Part shown: one piece after another, positions 14,710-17,438 of the stretch
Position numbering within the stretch: the stretch's first letter is position 1
Layout of the letters: every line of letters starts with the position of its first letter
NCBI GenBank assembly: GCA_002435825.1
Contig: DIVL01000043.1
Coordinates: 1-17,438, forward strand
DNA: 17,438 bases
Direction: 5' to 3'
Origin: Anaerolineaceae bacterium UBA6133
GTDB taxonomy: Bacteria; Chloroflexota; Anaerolineae; Anaerolineales; Anaerolineaceae
Program-made: the position numbers and the translations under genes
Notes under the pieces: model-generated
Database searches by the model: none
What the model saw: only the letters and a program-made list of their open reading frames with translations
What the model was told of the DNA's origin: nothing

Positions 14710-15678
14710 TTATGGATTGTTCTCAGCCGACCTGGGATTCATTGCTTCAATCAGCCCATCACCGAGCAGATTCCATCCAACGCCAAACAAGATCAAGGCG
14801 ACTGTTACGGGCAGGAAAACCCACCAGTAAGTAACTATCCCCTTTGGCGAAAAAATCCAATCTCGTCCAGAAAGCAGCGCTGATGCCCATGGAGTAGAAG
14901 CACCCAAACCGATGAAAGCAAATGTTGTTTGCATGACAACCAACGCTCCAACATCCTTGGCTGCCATGACCAATACCGGCGCGATTGCGTTGGGGATCAG
15001 ATAGCGGAAAATTACACGGATGTTTTTAACCCCGGAAACCTTTGCCGCAAGCACATATTCCACATTCTTCAGCCGCATCACTGATGCATTCATAACACGG
15101 GCATAAGGTACCCATAAGAACAAGGCAAATGTAAGAGCAGCGGGGTTGAGTTTCATAAATGGGCTGTAAAGAGTTGACAGGGTTTCTAATATGCCAAAGC
15201 GACGGATAGATTCAATAGTGTAATCTGCATATTCTGTATCTCTTAACAAGTTCATCAGCATAATATTATTGAGTTGTTTAAAAAATACCACTCCCGCTAT
15301 GACAGGAAATGCCAGGAAAATATCCGTTGTCCACATCAATAAAGTGTTGGACATTCCGCCTAAAAAAGCAGCAAGAGTACCAATTAGCGTCCCTAACAAG
15401 AAGATAGTGGTGGTCACACTGACACCGAATTTGAGGGCATCACGAGTTCCCCAGACCAGGGCACCGTAAACACTTGATTGGTCTGGCAATGTACCCAAAG
15501 GCTCTCCGGGACCCGGTGGTCGAGGCACCCGAAGATAGGGCTGAACGACAACGTTTTGCGCCTCAGGATTTTTCGGAGAGAGCAGTGGAGCAAAAAGTGC
15601 CGTCAATACGAAAACTGTGACGATCAGCAAACCAAGCCAGTTTTGCCACTGCGAGAAAAACTTTCTTGTAACGCCCAT
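14710..15678 (-). CDS. ABC transporter permease, DppC/OppC type
   Basis: A 322-residue inner-membrane subunit of a dipeptide/oligopeptide/nickel-class ABC importer. One N-terminal helix (about 14-34) precedes a periplasmic segment rich in Pro-Gly with the DppC-like PLGTLPDQSS pattern. Then comes the BPD_transp_1 membrane domain with about five helices. The EAA loop that docks with the ATPase is visible as EYVLAAKVSGVKNIRVIFRYLIPN, split by the conserved Gly. GLGASTPWASALLSGRD near the end is typical of the family. A large periplasmic insertion of about 45 residues (VVFFKQ to TLSTLYSPFM) between helices is longer than in E. coli DppC. ATG 15678 follows the upstream permease stop directly with no gap. 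Substrate cannot be told from sequence. Confidence 0.92.
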   Translation of the reverse strand: MGVTRKFFSQWQNWLGLLIVTVFVLTALFAPLLSPKNPEAQNVVVQPYLRVPRPPGPGEPLGTLPDQSSVYGALVWGTRDALKFGVSVTTTIFLLGTLIGTLAAFLGGMSNTLLMWTTDIFLAFPVIAGVVFFKQLNNIMLMNLLRDTEYADYTIESIRRFGILETLSTLYSPFMKLNPAALTFALFLWVPYARVMNASVMRLKNVEYVLAAKVSGVKNIRVIFRYLIPNAIAPVLVMAAKDVGALVVMQTTFAFIGLGASTPWASALLSGRDWIFSPKGIVTYWWVFLPVTVALILFGVGWNLLGDGLIEAMNPRSAENNP

Positions 15679-16740
15679 CTAAAAATTCTCCCTCAGGCGA
15701 GGATCCACCAGAGCCTTGAGAAGGTCTAATAAAGTAGTTAGGACTAACACAAGAACCGTGCCATAAATCGCGAAGCCCATTGCACTGGGCGCATCTGGAA
15801 TGAACGCAAGGCTCTTCACTCCGACCGTAGATAGACCCGGGTAATTGAAAATAATCTCTACCACAAAGACATTCGTCATCAGGGAAGCCGCCGTGAGCAT
15901 CGTATGGGTCAGCACAGGCGCAGCGGCATTGCCCAAAGCATAACGCCACGCCAAGGTCCGTTCTCGCAAACCTCTGGCTCTTCCAGCAATAATATATTCC
16001 TTTTGATTTTCTTCGATGATAGTTGCCCTGGTTATTCGCCCGAGTATCGCCCATTGAGCAAACGCAAGCGTAAGCGCAGGCATGGCGAGGTGGCGAAGGG
16101 CATCCACCGATAATGCAATATTCTTATTCAACAATCCATCTATGGTGAGAAAGCCTGTATAGGATTTATAGTTTTCAGCCGTAATTAATGGGGCAAAGGC
16201 TGTGCCCAGGCGTCCGGGAGCAAACCAGTGTAATGTGATGTAGAAAAGAACCATCATGATAATGGCAAGGATCATTGGAGTGAGGGATGTTGCGACAAAA
16301 GCGGTAGTTCTGAATAACCGGTCTGCTACGCCTTTTTTCCTGGTTCCGGCAAGTACACCGCTGAGGAGTCCCAAAGGAAAATAGATCAATATGGCGTAAA
16401 AGGTCAATTCCAATGTTGCAGGAGCTCGACGGAGAAGGCCTGTGAAAACATCTTCCTGCAGATTAGGGCTGTAGCCCCAATTGCCCCTCAGCAAGTTGCC
16501 TGCCCAGTAGTAGTACTGCACCGGGAAGGGATCATCGAGGTGATATTTTTCAACCATATCCTGAAGCATTTTTTCGTACATTTCTTCTGTCATGCGTGGA
16601 GAAGTTCTTTTCGGCATGTAAAGCGAAGCAAGTGTTTCTGGTGGAGTGAGCATGACCGTCGCGTAGAGCGCTGCGGTGATCAGGATTAAGGTCTCCACAG
16701 AACGCAGGATTGAGAAGGAGAAACGGCGCAAAATGGACAT
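15679..16740 (-). CDS. ABC transporter permease, DppB/OppB type
   Basis: A 353-residue partner permease. The N-terminal helix (about 15-35) is followed by a periplasmic part with YHLDDPFPVQYYYWAGNLLRGNWGYS, a DppB hallmark. Six or so membrane segments follow. The EAA loop is EYIIAGRARGLRERTLAWRY followed by LGNAAAPVL. The C-terminal EIIFNYPGLSTVG and the closing DPRLREN are family-typical. ATG 16740 is chosen; the frame extends 14 codons upstream to a TTG at 16782 without a ribosome site, and no strong site precedes the ATG either. It ends one base before the DppC-type start. No ATPase or substrate-binding protein gene lies next to the pair in this window; recR converges from downstream and a repeat-filled gap lies upstream. 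Confidence 0.92.
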   Translation of the reverse strand: MSILRRFSFSILRSVETLILITAALYATVMLTPPETLASLYMPKRTSPRMTEEMYEKMLQDMVEKYHLDDPFPVQYYYWAGNLLRGNWGYSPNLQEDVFTGLLRRAPATLELTFYAILIYFPLGLLSGVLAGTRKKGVADRLFRTTAFVATSLTPMILAIIMMVLFYITLHWFAPGRLGTAFAPLITAENYKSYTGFLTIDGLLNKNIALSVDALRHLAMPALTLAFAQWAILGRITRATIIEENQKEYIIAGRARGLRERTLAWRYALGNAAAPVLTHTMLTAASLMTNVFVVEIIFNYPGLSTVGVKSLAFIPDAPSAMGFAIYGTVLVLVLTTLLDLLKALVDPRLRENF

Positions 16741-17005
16741 AATAGGATTATTTACAATTTTATCACCTTGCCGAAAACACAAAGAAGCGTAGGGTTATCA
16801 AAATTCAGGCGCAGGGGCAAAGCATCTGTCAAGACAATGATGGTTTACACTTTGTTTAGGGTGATTATTTACACTTTTATCTATCAAACAGACCTTCTCA
16901 GATCGTAGAGACGTATCCCCGTTTCTGTTGTGAAGACGAGTAACCATACGCGTTTTAGATCAGGGTTTGGGTCGATGACCTTGCAAAGTCGACAAATCTT
17001 CTTTT

Positions 17006-17030
17006 GTAGGGAAGGGGCTTGACCCCTTCC
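17006..17030 (+). repeat. REP-like element D1 (GTAG head)
   Basis: GTAG at 17006-17009 is followed by the perfect hairpin GGAAGGGG-CTTGA-CCCCTTCC (17010-17030). It has the same GTAG-plus-stem layout as elements A and C, with a much shorter loop. It is paired with D2 on the other strand. Confidence 0.75.
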
Positions 17031-17045
17031 GTGACATAGGCAAAC

Positions 17046-17096
17046 GGAACGGTGCTCCCTATCCGCTTCGCTACCAGGGCAGGGACCGTTCCCTAC
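17046..17096 (-). repeat. REP-like element D2, inverted partner of D1
   Basis: On the minus strand GTAG (17096-17093) is followed by GGAACGGT (17092-17085), which pairs with ACCGTTCC (17053-17046). CCCT/AGGG can extend the stem after a three-base bulge. The head GTAGGGAA is the same as D1, but two stem positions differ and both are compensated. Confidence 0.75.
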
Positions 17097-17438
17097 GGCG
17101 ATTGCACAACCTGTAATCGTGAAGAAGCAGACCCTTGGGAACCACTCTCTTCATGGCCGTGTCTGCCCTGAAGACTTTAAACAATCACCCCGGATAATGT
17201 GTAAACATTCATTCTTGTCTAAACAGCATCCTCTGCGAAAGGGTTTGAAATGATTTTGAAGAATTGTGAAAGATGCTTCGCCCTTACCGCTCATTCTTTC
17301 AGCCATCGCGTACCATCTATCAGCTATTACTTTTCAATTCTCTGGAAACTCACCTTAAAACCCCTGGAATTACAGCCTTAACAAACATCGCCGGAAAAAC
17401 ATCCTTCGTAACATCCGTAGTGCCTCAATAGAAAATGT

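Larger units (their letters stand above)
16838..17211. mobile_element. MITE-like or IS remnant, 374 bp, TG...CA ends
   Basis: The ends 16838-16871 and 17178-17211 are inverted repeats matching at about 26 of 34 positions. The conserved blocks are TGA, GTTTACAC, then an eight-base spacer, then GGGTGATT and TTTA. TTTACAC also recurs directly at 16868-16874. Starting with TG, ending with CA and having repeated motifs at the tip is reminiscent of IS21/IS3-like ends, but no transposase frame remains, so the family is not assigned. No clean target-site duplication was found. Confidence 0.45.
16811..17287. repeat. degenerate element-B arms flanking an insertion
   Basis: The arm at 16811-16826 (GCAGGGGCAAAGCATC) pairs with 17272-17287 at 13 of 16 positions, the minus-strand reading of the latter being GTAAGGGCGAAGCATC. 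Both resemble the intact arm GTAGGGGCGAAGCATT at 2290-2305. In the intact copy the arms are 39 bases apart; here they are 445 apart, consistent with a later insertion between them. Confidence 0.55.
16741..17438. other. gene-free region with nested inverted repeats
   Basis: This 698-base stretch has no believable coding frame on either strand. It contains the promoter side of the permease operon, a degenerate palindrome (16811-17287) and, inside it, a 374-bp element with terminal inverted repeats (16838-17211). That element itself carries a GTAG-headed hairpin pair (17006-17096). The last 60 bases hold three AACATC words starting at 17384, 17398 and 17410. Confidence 0.7.

Noticed and set aside
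14672..14711. Terminators between recR and the DppC-type gene
   Set aside because: Only TTCTG/CAGAA (5 bp) and AAAGGT/ACCTTT (6 bp) hairpins are present, too weak to call as terminators.
16789..16800. Further GTAGGG word upstream of the permease operon
   Set aside because: No complementary arm was found nearby, so it is not counted as a REP-like unit.
16838..17211. CRISPR-like or tandem repeat interpretation of the recurring TTTACAC words
   Set aside because: The words are few and arranged mainly as inverted ends with no regular repeat-spacer spacing; terminal inverted repeats explain them better.

Overview
The window reads as chromosomal DNA of a free-living bacterium. The most likely source is the phylum Chloroflexota, class Anaerolineae. 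This rests on protein style and on the mix of a Lamin-Tail-Domain (LTD) protein, an S1-domain protein, a family-5 uracil-DNA glycosylase and dipeptide-type permeases; no rRNA or other decisive marker is present. The gene content is mostly housekeeping. No rRNA, tRNA, CRISPR array, prophage or intact transposase was seen.

Layout. Bases 1-1881 (+) hold the 3' end of a DUF4282-like membrane protein gene, a FUSC/aromatic-acid-exporter-like membrane protein and a zinc-binding sirtuin. Bases 1882-2465 are a convergent gap filled with GTAG-headed palindromes. Bases 2466-9442 (-) hold, in transcription order, a methyltransferase-like domain fused in frame to the GTPase Era, a YhhN-family membrane protein, a two-domain S1 RNA-binding protein, CTP synthase (pyrG), enolase (eno) and a family-5 uracil-DNA glycosylase. 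Intrinsic terminators follow the S1 gene and eno. Bases 9443-9626 are a divergent promoter gap with a perfect 12-bp hairpin. Bases 9627-10880 (+) hold a purine-type phosphoribosyltransferase and a HicB-like/DinB-like fusion. Bases 10881-11559 are a gap with a second GTAG palindrome pair and a strong hairpin. Bases 11560-14629 (+) hold a membrane-anchored LTD protein followed by dnaX, ybaB/ebfC and recR. Bases 14710-16740 (-) hold two dipeptide/oligopeptide ABC permeases with no ATPase or binding protein beside them. Bases 16741-17438 are gene-free, with nested inverted repeats.

How the genes fit together. dnaX-ybaB-recR is the classic replication/recombination cluster. The era, S1, pyrG and eno genes serve ribosome assembly or RNA binding, CTP supply and glycolysis. 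The glycosylase and the methyltransferase-like domain belong to DNA repair families.

The most unusual signal is outside the genes. Three intergenic gaps carry a family of structured repeats that begin with GTAG followed by a hairpin, usually as head-out inverted pairs. This is the signature of REP/BIME elements mobilised by RAYT (TnpA_REP) transposases. Within a pair the head is conserved, while the hairpin stem differs by changes that keep the pairing. One pair lies inside a 374-bp TG...CA element with terminal inverted repeats, and that element lies between two degenerate halves of another palindrome, which suggests nested insertions. A second item is the MGMT-Era fused reading frame. It has a strong Shine-Dalgarno site exactly at the Era boundary and substitutions at two conserved MGMT positions.
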